Shown here piece by piece: positions 52,466 through 61,933 of a stretch of 64,000 nt of DNA (positions within the stretch are counted from its first letter, which is position 1; each line of letters starts with the position of its first letter). The translations under genes were made by a program, and so were the position numbers. The DNA comes from JABLTI01 sp035528035. Its GTDB lineage: Archaea > Asgardarchaeota > Heimdallarchaeia > JABLTI01. Location: positions 17,749 through 81,748 of the forward strand of contig DATKZI010000058.1 of the NCBI GenBank assembly GCA_035528035.1, written 5' to 3'. The notes under the pieces were generated by a model, which saw only the letters and a program-made list of their open reading frames with translations, was not told where the DNA came from and did no database searches.

Positions 52466-52939
52466 TTATTTCATCCACTCAATTAAATCTGCACCTTTAG
52501 CAGTGATTGTTTCAAGAACACCTTCGCTAAGGGGGCCTTCTGGTTTAGCAACTCGACCAGATAACCATTCAGGATAAACATTGGTAATAACATTACCCCT
52601 TTGAAGGGTTTTATTGAATCTTTTTCCCCAACCACTTGCCATATTATCAGGCATAGCATGGGTCAAAAAAGTAGCTCCATATTTAATTGCCTTATTGGAT
52701 TTCTTCAAAGAAGACTTCAAGTTACGAACCCATCTTTTAGAAGCACCACTGAGCATGAAGGCTCTAATAAAAGCTCCAACAATGATCGCATCGGGAGCGT
52801 CCTTTACAACCTCCTCTGGAGAGACATTTTTGATATGTTCAATTTTAACATCATTTTTCTTACCAAGAACATCTCCAAGAGTTTCAGCGACTTTCTTACC
52901 ATTACCATAAGTAGTATTATGTAGAATCCATATTTTCAT
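52466..52939 (-). CDS. Flavodoxin-like protein
   Basis: About 157 residues from ATG 52939. The N-terminal strand and phosphate loop KIWILHNTTYGNGKKVAETL match flavodoxins, where T-x-T/Y-G-N binds FMN phosphate; PDAIIVGAFIRAF gives the second strand. It should bind FMN and carry electrons or act in redox signalling. The frame is open 69 codons further upstream, but that stretch is unlike any flavodoxin and lies in AT-rich intergenic sequence. GAGTGAT upstream supports the chosen start. Confidence 0.8.
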   Translation of the reverse strand: MKIWILHNTTYGNGKKVAETLGDVLGKKNDVKIEHIKNVSPEEVVKDAPDAIIVGAFIRAFMLSGASKRWVRNLKSSLKKSNKAIKYGATFLTHAMPDNMASGWGKRFNKTLQRGNVITNVYPEWLSGRVAKPEGPLSEGVLETITAKGADLIEWMK

Positions 52940-53204
52940 TAGTATCACTCTTTGTATGCAATTTATCTTTGATTCATATGAAATATAAATATTAACTATC
53001 AAAGACACCAAAAAAAATGGTGGAAATAAAATATTTGTAAACCTAAATCTTTGATTTAGCATAAACAATTGATTTGACTTCATTTCATTATTTAAAGCTC
53101 TAATTAATGTTATTTTCAATAAGAAAACATAAGATACTCCAACCATTGGATTAATATAATTAAAAGATTTACAATTAAAAGTCTTATATCTATTTGGTGA
53201 TAAA

Positions 53205-55691
53205 ATGAGAGTTATAAAAAATATAGCATTTTTTCTAGTTTTATCAGTAATTCTTGGTAATATGTCTTCTTTGATAAGTGCAACAAACCAAGAAATAACT
53301 GTAGCTGAAAAAACACCTATTTTGAATGATAAGTATCGACTTGAATCAGCAGATTCTGAAGAATCAATTAAAGTTATAGATAGTAATATTGATTTAACAA
53401 ATGATTTTTCAGTAAATGTAGAACCACGTACAGGGACTCAGAGATTTGCGGTAATTTGTGTAAAGTTCAAAGACCTTGACACAACCAGATTCACACCAGC
53501 TGGTATTAGTGGATTGATGAGTTACACGGACATCTTTTGGCAAAATGTCAGTTATGGTATGATTGATGTTAGTTATCAAATAAGCGGTTGGCATACATTA
53601 AGTAAGAATAAAGCTGATTATGGTAAATTAAAAGATGCTTTCTATGAGATAGTCGGTGAAGCAATTGAATTTGCTGATGATGAGTTTGACTGGGATCAAT
53701 TTGATGGTATATTGGTTTGGATAAACACCAAATATAGTGGTTTAAGTACTGTTGGTAAAACACATTCCTTTCCAGATTTGATTGGTAATACAAAGTATAG
53801 TGTTTCAATGGTTGGTGAAAATCCAGATGATAGCATTTCAGCAGTTTGGGGTCGAGTAGCCCACGAAATGGGGCATGCTTTTGGCTTATATCACACTCAT
53901 GGAGATGGAGAAGAACAATCGGACCAATATTATGCTAGCTATTATAGCCTAATGGCTCGAGGATATCCTTCAGGATTGAATATCTACAGCCAATTATTTG
54001 ATAAGAAATCTGGGTGGTTTAATCCTGAAACAAATCAAATTATAGTGAATCCAGGTGATGCTGGAAACTATACTGTTTACCCACGGCATCTTGATACGAT
54101 TGGAATTACTCAAGCTTTGAAAGTTAAGATAACTGACAGTTACTATTATAGAGTAGAGGTAATTAGAAAAACAGGAGAAGATGGTTGGGTTCCTCTTGAA
54201 GGAGTACTAATCTATCGCGTAGATGAAGGCATGTATAAGAATGACCAATGTTTTGACCAGGATGATTCATTCAATTCAGCTGTTCCGGATTATTATGATT
54301 GTCTATGGGATGTAGGGGATAGCTTTGATGATGAAAATAATGACATTTATATTGAAATTAAGGAAAAAATAGGCAATAATTACAAAATCCTTGTTCAAAA
54401 TTATGCTGCTGGTTTTGTAGACCTAAAATTAGCCTATTGGGGAAGTCCAGAAGGAAATACTCCACCATATGAATCTCAAGACATCTGGATCGATAGTCCA
54501 ATAAACGGTTGGGGAAAACTAAGGTATCATGATGCTTATAATAATCCGATAGGCAATGGTGACGAACCGTGGCTTGATCATGAGAACAGATTATATGCAA
54601 TGGTTCACAATATTGGTGATGCAGATGCAGTAGATTTTGATGTTTATTTCTACAATAATTATCCTTTAGGGGCAGGGGGTGATAATGATTGGGTTCTTGT
54701 AGGTATGAAGACCATTCCATTACTACCAAAGGGTGAATCATTACCAGTATTCGTTCCATGGACACCAGATGTAGGTTTACACTCAGGAAATGATTTCATA
54801 TTCAAATATCACAGCTGTGTAAAAGTCAAAATACTAGCTGATGAGTTTGAGCTAGTAAAAGGAAACAATGAAGCACAAGAGAATATAGATTATTTTGAAG
54901 TAACAGCGGGGGATAAAGGGTTAGTGAAACTAGCTAGCTCGATATTTGAACCAATAACTACCACAGTGAAAATAAGCAATCCATTGAACGAACCAAAGAA
55001 AATTTATGTTAATATCTTGGATGAAGGAGCTAATTGGAATGTTACAGGAGAAGGTATAGGTTACTGGCACGATTTTAGTGCATTAGAGACAAAGGAATTT
55101 GATATCACAGTAACACCACTGGATGAAGTTCGTATAACAGATAAAACCTCCCCCTCTTTATTTGTAGGATATATTGAATCTTATGAAAATGAATCAGATT
55201 TCTATCCAGATGACAATTTCATATCATTACAAAGTTTGACCATAGTAGCGACAGCAATGTATAGATCTCAATTAGAAATTGATGCAGCAGTAAGAACAGG
55301 TAATATCGGAATTTTCGGCGATGTTATCTATCTAGATGATATTATCACTGGTCATAAACCAACAAGTGACTATAGGAACATTTTGTTAGTGATAACTAAT
55401 ACCGATACACATGAGGAAGAATGCTTTGTCGCACCGTATAACGAAGATGGTTCATTTGATTACGACTATTCAGTAACTACTCAAGGAAATTACTCAGTAA
55501 TTGCTTATTTCAGTGGAACAGATATTATAGCAAAATCATTTTCGGTTACTTTATTGATCGATACAATAACCGGTGAAGTCTCGACAAGTAACACAAATCT
55601 TTTCCCAGGGTTTGAAGTAACAATTCTCTTAGGAGTAATAATTACCATTTATTTTGGTAGTAAAATAAAAAGAAGGAATTATTATAGCTAA
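53205..55691 (+). CDS. Secreted M6-like zinc metalloprotease with membrane anchor
   Basis: About 828 residues, ATG after a strong GGTGAT. Signal peptide at about 1-27. Catalytic domain about 75-390: zinc motif H220-E-x-x-H224-x-x-G-x-x-H230 (AHEMGHAFGLYH), with later SLMARGYPSG as a possible Met-turn, as in immune-inhibitor A type (M6) peptidases. Two or three beta-sandwich or CARDB-like domains follow (about 410-780). The end is PGF followed by a membrane helix (about 797-818) and KIKRRN. An extracellular protease held on the cell surface, probably for nutrient peptides or surface processing. Monocistronic. Confidence 0.83.
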   Translation: MRVIKNIAFFLVLSVILGNMSSLISATNQEITVAEKTPILNDKYRLESADSEESIKVIDSNIDLTNDFSVNVEPRTGTQRFAVICVKFKDLDTTRFTPAGISGLMSYTDIFWQNVSYGMIDVSYQISGWHTLSKNKADYGKLKDAFYEIVGEAIEFADDEFDWDQFDGILVWINTKYSGLSTVGKTHSFPDLIGNTKYSVSMVGENPDDSISAVWGRVAHEMGHAFGLYHTHGDGEEQSDQYYASYYSLMARGYPSGLNIYSQLFDKKSGWFNPETNQIIVNPGDAGNYTVYPRHLDTIGITQALKVKITDSYYYRVEVIRKTGEDGWVPLEGVLIYRVDEGMYKNDQCFDQDDSFNSAVPDYYDCLWDVGDSFDDENNDIYIEIKEKIGNNYKILVQNYAAGFVDLKLAYWGSPEGNTPPYESQDIWIDSPINGWGKLRYHDAYNNPIGNGDEPWLDHENRLYAMVHNIGDADAVDFDVYFYNNYPLGAGGDNDWVLVGMKTIPLLPKGESLPVFVPWTPDVGLHSGNDFIFKYHSCVKVKILADEFELVKGNNEAQENIDYFEVTAGDKGLVKLASSIFEPITTTVKISNPLNEPKKIYVNILDEGANWNVTGEGIGYWHDFSALETKEFDITVTPLDEVRITDKTSPSLFVGYIESYENESDFYPDDNFISLQSLTIVATAMYRSQLEIDAAVRTGNIGIFGDVIYLDDIITGHKPTSDYRNILLVITNTDTHEEECFVAPYNEDGSFDYDYSVTTQGNYSVIAYFSGTDIIAKSFSVTLLIDTITGEVSTSNTNLFPGFEVTILLGVIITIYFGSKIKRRNYYS

Positions 55692-55779
55692 TTCTTTCTT
55701 TTTCCCTTTTTATCTGTTCCAGTATAATTAAACTAAACTTGTTAAATAAATCTCATTAGTATACTCTTCAACATATCAA

Positions 55780-57468
55780 TTAAAAACTTACTAGTTTCTT
55801 ATTGAAATATAATTCTTTAAGATTATCACAATACTTCTGAGTAACAATTGTATCACTAGCAATTTTATTATTTTCAATATGAATTACTCTACTATTTGGT
55901 AAAATACTAAGTAAATCGTGTGTAACAGCAAGAACTGATGCTTTAGTTTTCATAACATGTTCAGCTAAAAGATTAAGTACTCTATTTTTATTTATTTCAT
56001 CCAAATTTGCAGTAGGTTCATCTACAAGCATAATTTCAGGTGAAAGTAATAATCCCAAAAGTATAGACGCTCTTTTCTTTTCCCCTTGTGAATAATTTTC
56101 CACAAGTTGATTTTTAATATTATCTAATAAAAGATATTGCAATAAATAATCCAATTCATAATTATTTTGCTGTTCTTTTTTATTGAATGTAAAATAGTTT
56201 ATGTTTTCAATAAGACTCATTGAGGGATATAGATTGATATATTGAGAGGAATAATACATTTTCTGCGATCGAATTTTATCTATGATTGACCTATTGGTAG
56301 AAGTAATTTCTTCATCGAAAACAGTAATAGAACCATCAAAATCCGAATCTATACCAGAGATAAGATTCAAAAGAGTAGATTTACCTGTACCAGAAGGACC
56401 AATTAGAAAAACTAATTCTCCAGGATATAATTGAAAGTTTAAATCTTTTAGAATAAGTTCTTTTTGAGGTGAATAATAGTATTTTGTTAAACCTTTGCAA
56501 TTTAGAATAGATTTCTCACTTTTATCTCGTTTCCTTAGTTCAAAATGGATTTTTTCTAAATGTTGGGATTCTTTTAATTCAAAAACATTAGAGGAATCAG
56601 GATTTTCCAGATAAATTTTTTTCATTTCATGATCAACAATAAACTTCACTTTTTTATCCAATGATAATAGCTTCTTAATTTCATTTGGCAAATATAAGTA
56701 AGAATAACTATCAATATGAGAGACAAATGTTTCAGAAGTAAGAGGTTTATTCTCCTCCTCTTCTTCAGGTAAATCCTCTTGAGAATAAATAGCCCCTAAT
56801 CTACCATTGAAAATAAGAAAGGATTCAGATACTACAGAAAAGTAAATTGGATCATGACTTACAACAATAATTGTTGTTTTTTCTTCCTGATTAATTTTTT
56901 TAAGAAGATCTAAGATAACTTTAGTGTTCTTTTTATCTAGTTGACCAGTAGGTTCATCCGCTAACAAAATCGGGGGAGAGTTAACAAGGGAAACAGCTAA
57001 ACTAACACGCATACTTTCTCCCATTGAAAGATGTTTAGCTCTTCTAAGTGAAAGATGTTTAATTTCCATTTTTTCTAGTATTTCATCAATTTGTTTTTTT
57101 GATTCTTCTAATCCCACGCCTAAAAGCCTGGATGGTACCATGAGATTTTGCTCAACAGTAAGCTCAGGAAAGAGATTATATTGTGGTATTTGATTAAGGA
57201 ATCCAATATTCTGTAAACGGAAATTGTATAATCCCATTTTAGACATTAAATCAATATCTCGCGATAAAATATTCACTTTACCACTGGTTGGTTGTTCTAA
57301 ACCACTAAGCATTCTCATGAGTGTAGATTTACCGGCGCCACTAGGTCCGATAATTGAAACAAAGCTACCTTCTTTAATATCTAAATCGCAACCATTTAAG
57401 GCTACTATAGAACGACCTAATTTGGGATTTGGGTAAATTTTAGTTACAGCTTCAAGGTTAATCATCAT
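55780..57468 (-). CDS. Fused double ABC ATPase of MacB/LolD type
   Basis: About 562 residues holding two complete ABC ATPase domains. Domain 1: Walker A GPSGAGKST (41-49), signature-like LSMGESMRVSLA, Walker B PILLADEPTGQLD. Domain 2: Walker A GPSGTGKST (from Gly357), signature YSQGEKKRASILLG, Walker B IMLVDEPTANLD. About 100 residues link them. Both are of the MacB/LolD/FtsE kind, normally separate subunits that dimerise; here one chain supplies both sites. The start overlaps the permease stop by four bases (ATGA). Last gene of a four-gene operon. It powers the permease encoded by 57465-60395. Confidence 0.92.
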   Translation of the reverse strand: MMINLEAVTKIYPNPKLGRSIVALNGCDLDIKEGSFVSIIGPSGAGKSTLMRMLSGLEQPTSGKVNILSRDIDLMSKMGLYNFRLQNIGFLNQIPQYNLFPELTVEQNLMVPSRLLGVGLEESKKQIDEILEKMEIKHLSLRRAKHLSMGESMRVSLAVSLVNSPPILLADEPTGQLDKKNTKVILDLLKKINQEEKTTIIVVSHDPIYFSVVSESFLIFNGRLGAIYSQEDLPEEEEENKPLTSETFVSHIDSYSYLYLPNEIKKLLSLDKKVKFIVDHEMKKIYLENPDSSNVFELKESQHLEKIHFELRKRDKSEKSILNCKGLTKYYYSPQKELILKDLNFQLYPGELVFLIGPSGTGKSTLLNLISGIDSDFDGSITVFDEEITSTNRSIIDKIRSQKMYYSSQYINLYPSMSLIENINYFTFNKKEQQNNYELDYLLQYLLLDNIKNQLVENYSQGEKKRASILLGLLLSPEIMLVDEPTANLDEINKNRVLNLLAEHVMKTKASVLAVTHDLLSILPNSRVIHIENNKIASDTIVTQKYCDNLKELYFNKKLVSF

Positions 57469-60395
57469 GTGCCCTCCATAATTGATGGTTGAAATCCAAA
57501 GAATTTTTTATGATAAAAATGTCTGATAAGGATATCTAAACCTATTATTGCCAATAAAATAATTGATAAGTAGATTGAATACAAGAAGTAATAAGGAACA
57601 TTGAGGACCCAATTTTCTGCCTTAATTAGAACTCTGAGAAGAAAAATAAGTGAACCAATACCAGCACCACAGCTAATTGGTAAAATTAAGAGTAACACAA
57701 ATAAATACTCGATAATGAAATTTTTTGAAATCGTTCTCAGAGAAAAACCACGATAACGTAAAACCAAGATTCCTTCCCTGCGAGTATTGAGCATATCTTG
57801 AACTAAAACACCACTAGCAATGAAAAAGGAAAGAGCTGCAAAACTACCTGAAATTATTGATATAGCAATAATGCTTGTAGCAAAAGTTGGCAAATAACTT
57901 GGATAAACATCCGTCCAGGTTGAATATATCATTGAGTAAGGTGTTGATTCCAATGCTTGTAAAAATGATCGTATTTCAGATTGTTTATTGAGTTTAATGA
58001 TGATAGCTTCTTTCAAATAAACGATGGAAATATCTTCTTTATACTCAAGGATTTTTTGGAAAGATGATTCAGTCATAGCAATAAAAGGAATAGAATTTTG
58101 TTCGGAAAAAATGGTTGAGAGTTGATAATCATTTAACAGGATTGGAAAGAGATTATATTTACTATAAACTGTAAATTCCTCTTTTATGAACTGATCATCA
58201 GCTGAAATATTATTGAAACTTAATTTGATGGTATTGTTTTCTAAACCATAGTTAATTTTACTATTAAGAAAAATATCTTGTGATTGAGTAAGGATGGCAT
58301 TGGCAGTATTGCTGAAGAGTACTAAATCATCTTTTGAAATTCCTATATTAATATCATTAGAATAAAAAACTGTCGAACCAAAGGTTTGCGAGACAACTAA
58401 TACGTGGTAATCAATATCAAAAATCGATACTTGAACAAGAGAGTAATTAGAAACTGCTAAGACAGAAGGAATTAAAGAGATATCCGAAAGTAGAGGTGAC
58501 GTATTAGTAGAATTTTCTAATTGAATAGAAACATCAGAACCAAGCTCAAATTTAGCAGAATTAGTAGCATGTTGTGACAAATAAGCAGGAATTAGAAATG
58601 ATTGGATGAAGATCAGAAATGAAAGAGCGATGAAAAAGGATTGTTTCTTGTGATGTTGAAATGCAAGAGAAAGATTGTGCATAATAATTGAGATTTTTTT
58701 AGATGATTTCTTCCAAATTGAATGAGACAATCTAACTAACTGTTTCAATAAAGAATTGATTAAGATAAACAGGAAACAGAGAATTGTTATTGAAATAAAA
58801 ATGTACAGGAAGACATCCAAAACGAACATTATTTCAGAACTCAATACATCTTGTAAATTGAGGAAATACCTAATAATCAATAAAGATGACATGCTCAAAA
58901 GAGAGAATAAACCAGACAATCCAGTAACAAGTACTTGAGTTTTGGTTGAACTAGTAGTTCTCACCGTGAAGGAGCTAAGGCGTTGTGGGAAGAATTTTTC
59001 AACTCTTTTAATAAGAATTCTCAAATTAACAAGTGAAAAAATAAACAAGAAAATAAAGAACAATAATGAAGGAATAAAAACAGTGCTAAATGAAATTAAA
59101 TTCAAAGTAAGCGAACTTACTTTTACTAAATTTGAAATAATTGCGAGATTCAAATAAGTTAGCGGGATAGCTAAAATAAGAGCACAAAAACATGAAATGC
59201 TTATTTCTATAAAACGAGAAATAGCAAAAATATTGAGAATGGTTTTACGAGAATAACCTCGAGTTAAGAAATTGGCATAGATGTCAGATAATTTGAGAAT
59301 ATTTGAAGAAAAACTTAACCAAATTATAAACAAGGAAAAAACTAATGAGGCTAATCCAATGGCAAAAAGACGGAACCATTGTAATCGAATTTCATTTCTA
59401 AACAAAGCGAGAAAATCAGCTAATTCTGAGGAAACAAGAGCTGAAAGATCATGATAATAAGAGAAACCTGATAAATTGGGTAAATCTTCAGCTAATCTAT
59501 AAATTTCTTTTAAATCAGTTACCTTAGCTGAAGAAAAATCATAAAGAAATTGTATATTGATACGTATTTCCGAGTAAAAGAGTTTGGGGAAAAAATGGAA
59601 GAAATCAGTGAAATAATCAATATTAAATAAAAGCAAAGGATGTGAGCTTATTTGACCAATATAATTAATCAAAGCATAATAAAAAAAGGGATTTTCAGCT
59701 TTAATAATATCTTCAAAGAGAAAATCATTAATATTGAATATATTCGAAACACTTGCATTTAAAGGATTTATAATAAAAGAACCATTGACTATCAAACCAT
59801 TTTCTTCATAAGAAGGTAGAATAGAAATTTTGTCACCAATAGAGTAGGAGTATTCTTGAGGAGTATAGCTAGAAAGATCAGTTTTTTGTACTAAAATACA
59901 TTCATCGTAAGAATTGGGAAAAGCACCAGAAAGGGTAAAATACTTGGCAATTTGTTGAAAAGTTTCATTATGAAGAAATATCACATTTGAGGGAGAGAGC
60001 ATCTCATTTGAATAATATTGTAGTTGAGCATCACAGAAAGAAAGATAACCATTAATATACTCTCCTAAATTAGAATAATAAAAAATGTCACTGATATCTC
60101 TATCAATTTCATCCCAAAGATTAGTAGGAATTTCAGACGTGTTACTAAGATAAGATTGGGAGAAATAATAACCTACTGAATATTGTTCATCTTGTTCAAG
60201 GGGATGTAAAGATTGGTATTCAATTAAAAAAGACGATTGTACACTTAAACCAATGAAAAGTATTGGGAAAAACAACAGAAAAGGAAGTAGAAAACTTAGA
60301 AGAGAAAAGATGAGCTGTTTTCGATCACTAAAAGTAAAAATAAGTGCACTGGAAATTAATCCTTTTATTTTTTGATGAGCGTTTTGTTTAGTCAA
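57465..60395 (-). CDS. Ten-helix FtsX/MacB-type ABC permease
   Basis: About 976 residues, TTG start with AGGAGA upstream. Ten hydrophobic helices: one near 25-55, a large ectodomain (about 70-340), three near 345-470, two in the centre (about 490-560), one near 590-610, a second ectodomain (about 615-820), and three near 825-965. This is two FtsX-like halves of 1+3 helices joined by two linker helices. TRGYSRKTILNIF and YRGFSLRTISKNF are the coupling helices before the third span of each half. Together with the fused ATPase it forms a complete type VII transporter or mechanotransmitter from two chains. Substrate unknown; the two upstream surface proteins are candidates. Confidence 0.87.
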   Translation of the reverse strand: MTKQNAHQKIKGLISSALIFTFSDRKQLIFSLLSFLLPFLLFFPILFIGLSVQSSFLIEYQSLHPLEQDEQYSVGYYFSQSYLSNTSEIPTNLWDEIDRDISDIFYYSNLGEYINGYLSFCDAQLQYYSNEMLSPSNVIFLHNETFQQIAKYFTLSGAFPNSYDECILVQKTDLSSYTPQEYSYSIGDKISILPSYEENGLIVNGSFIINPLNASVSNIFNINDFLFEDIIKAENPFFYYALINYIGQISSHPLLLFNIDYFTDFFHFFPKLFYSEIRINIQFLYDFSSAKVTDLKEIYRLAEDLPNLSGFSYYHDLSALVSSELADFLALFRNEIRLQWFRLFAIGLASLVFSLFIIWLSFSSNILKLSDIYANFLTRGYSRKTILNIFAISRFIEISISCFCALILAIPLTYLNLAIISNLVKVSSLTLNLISFSTVFIPSLLFFIFLFIFSLVNLRILIKRVEKFFPQRLSSFTVRTTSSTKTQVLVTGLSGLFSLLSMSSLLIIRYFLNLQDVLSSEIMFVLDVFLYIFISITILCFLFILINSLLKQLVRLSHSIWKKSSKKISIIMHNLSLAFQHHKKQSFFIALSFLIFIQSFLIPAYLSQHATNSAKFELGSDVSIQLENSTNTSPLLSDISLIPSVLAVSNYSLVQVSIFDIDYHVLVVSQTFGSTVFYSNDINIGISKDDLVLFSNTANAILTQSQDIFLNSKINYGLENNTIKLSFNNISADDQFIKEEFTVYSKYNLFPILLNDYQLSTIFSEQNSIPFIAMTESSFQKILEYKEDISIVYLKEAIIIKLNKQSEIRSFLQALESTPYSMIYSTWTDVYPSYLPTFATSIIAISIISGSFAALSFFIASGVLVQDMLNTRREGILVLRYRGFSLRTISKNFIIEYLFVLLLILPISCGAGIGSLIFLLRVLIKAENWVLNVPYYFLYSIYLSIILLAIIGLDILIRHFYHKKFFGFQPSIMEGT

Positions 60396-60413
60396 GAAAA
60401 TATCTCCTAGCCA

Positions 60414-61856
60414 TTAATTCTTCTTATTTATTAATTGTAATTTCTCCTGCTTGATTTTTTTATGCTTCCTAATAAAATGAATCCCAAAAACACTTGTAAA
60501 TAATAAAGCACTAGCAGTGATAATAATTAATAACCAGAAATTGGTTGATTTCATAGCACCAATTAGATATGGTTTTGTATTACCAAATAAAGTTCCATAT
60601 ATACCTATTGAAGTTATTACATTATTAGAAGATATTGTGTGATAACCATCTTTTTTAATATAGCCAATGATATATGAATCAAGATATTTGCTTGAAGTGA
60701 TATTAAATAAAAAGTCATTATAAATAGAGTAATCAAAAATATCTGATTGATATGATGTGTGAGACCAATTATATCCATCTACTAAATTGCATTCACAAAG
60801 AGTTGCTTCCACCAAATCAGAATGAGGGGTTAATGAGCAAGTAAACAAATACAATTTGCTATCTTGAATGGCGGTCCTGTAAAGTTTATTGTTGGAGCAA
60901 AAATAATATTCTTCATTAACACCATAGTAAGCATGAATGTCTTCAATTGAAGAAACAAGATTAAAACTAAAATCGGTGGAATTTAATTTAAAGAGGGAGA
61001 AATCAAAATATCCTTCCTTTACCATTGGACATAAATAATAAATAGATTCGTTATTTTCATCATAGATTAATTTACTAAGACCAAAACTAGGATTTGAACT
61101 TGGTGAAAAATCAAAAGAACAATTTGCGATATTGGTAAGTTGTAGGGTTGTATAATTAAATTGATATAATGGATAATTTGTCTCATTATTTTGAAATAGG
61201 AAATAAGAAACATCTTTATTTTTCAAATAACAAGAAGTTGGAAAATGCAATTCAAGAGGTATTGATAGTTCACTTATAGTAAAATTATTATTTTGTGTTA
61301 ATGTAATTATCTTAAAAATGGTATTAGTACTAGAACTATAATAAATTAGGAATACTCCTCCTTCCTTATCACTATCAACACCAATTATCCGGCTAGATTG
61401 AGTTTCTTCAGTAACATCCATTAGTGTAAATTTATTCCATAAATCACTGGAAGGATTAAAGGTATAGCAATAGTATTTATGATTGATAAGCTGAGTAGAT
61501 TCATTATAATTAGAACCCTCATAAACAAAAAAAACGTCCTGATTTGCTGATGCTAAGGTTAAATAATTGTCATTATCAACATAAAACCTATCGACCGCAA
61601 TTTGATTATAAATGGAAACATCATTTTCAGTAGCAATGTAGTGATTTAAGTAAGTGTGATCCTTGGTTTTAGACGCAAATAGAAAATGAAACTCATCTTC
61701 ACTAATAAAACTGCCATAAAAACCGTTTCTATAAACACTAGAAATTATTATATTATTTGTTTTTATAGGAGATGTTTCGCTTAAAACAGTCGCAAAATTT
61801 GATGAAATAACCATATAAATTAATAAAATAAAAAATAAAGTCTTTAATTTTCTCAT
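60414..61856 (-). CDS. Surface protein paralogue 2 of the ABC operon
   Basis: About 480 residues. Signal peptide (about 1-25), ectodomain of repeated aromatic beta segments such as VFFVYEGSNYNESTQL and VFLIYYSSSTNTIF, suggesting a beta-propeller, and a membrane helix near 448-470 followed by a basic tail. It is paralogous to the gene just upstream: both share the order YLDSY(I/L)(I/V)GYI, I.S(I/A)IG(I/V)YG, and F.LLIII-type anchor. ATG 61856 with GTGAT as ribosome site is preferred to GTG 61868. Eighteen bases before the permease gene. Probably the outer part of the ABC system. Confidence 0.75.
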   Translation of the reverse strand: MRKLKTLFFILLIYMVISSNFATVLSETSPIKTNNIIISSVYRNGFYGSFISEDEFHFLFASKTKDHTYLNHYIATENDVSIYNQIAVDRFYVDNDNYLTLASANQDVFFVYEGSNYNESTQLINHKYYCYTFNPSSDLWNKFTLMDVTEETQSSRIIGVDSDKEGGVFLIYYSSSTNTIFKIITLTQNNNFTISELSIPLELHFPTSCYLKNKDVSYFLFQNNETNYPLYQFNYTTLQLTNIANCSFDFSPSSNPSFGLSKLIYDENNESIYYLCPMVKEGYFDFSLFKLNSTDFSFNLVSSIEDIHAYYGVNEEYYFCSNNKLYRTAIQDSKLYLFTCSLTPHSDLVEATLCECNLVDGYNWSHTSYQSDIFDYSIYNDFLFNITSSKYLDSYIIGYIKKDGYHTISSNNVITSIGIYGTLFGNTKPYLIGAMKSTNFWLLIIITASALLFTSVFGIHFIRKHKKIKQEKLQLINKKN

Positions 61857-61933
61857 TGGTATAATCACTTACTTCCCTTTCATATTGCTTATTGTTTTTT
61901 AAATTAATAAATTATTTTTCTTCATATCTCATA

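Noticed and set aside
51123..52939. A peptide-modification cluster around the SagB-like gene
   Set aside because: No YcaO-type gene or precursor peptide with leader is visible; the 73-residue neighbour is a zinc ribbon with its own terminator.
52940..53146. N-terminal extension of the flavodoxin-like frame
   Set aside because: The 69 extra codons lie in AT-rich intergenic DNA and resemble no flavodoxin; ATG 52939 begins exactly at the first family strand and has a ribosome site.
54358..54765. A 135-codon His-rich minus-strand frame inside the metalloprotease gene
   Set aside because: It is the complement of the metalloprotease coding sequence; no start signal, low-complexity His/Leu content.
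58756..59157. Two short plus-strand Lys-rich frames opposite the permease gene
   Set aside because: They lie inside the long permease gene on the other strand and have no conserved feature.
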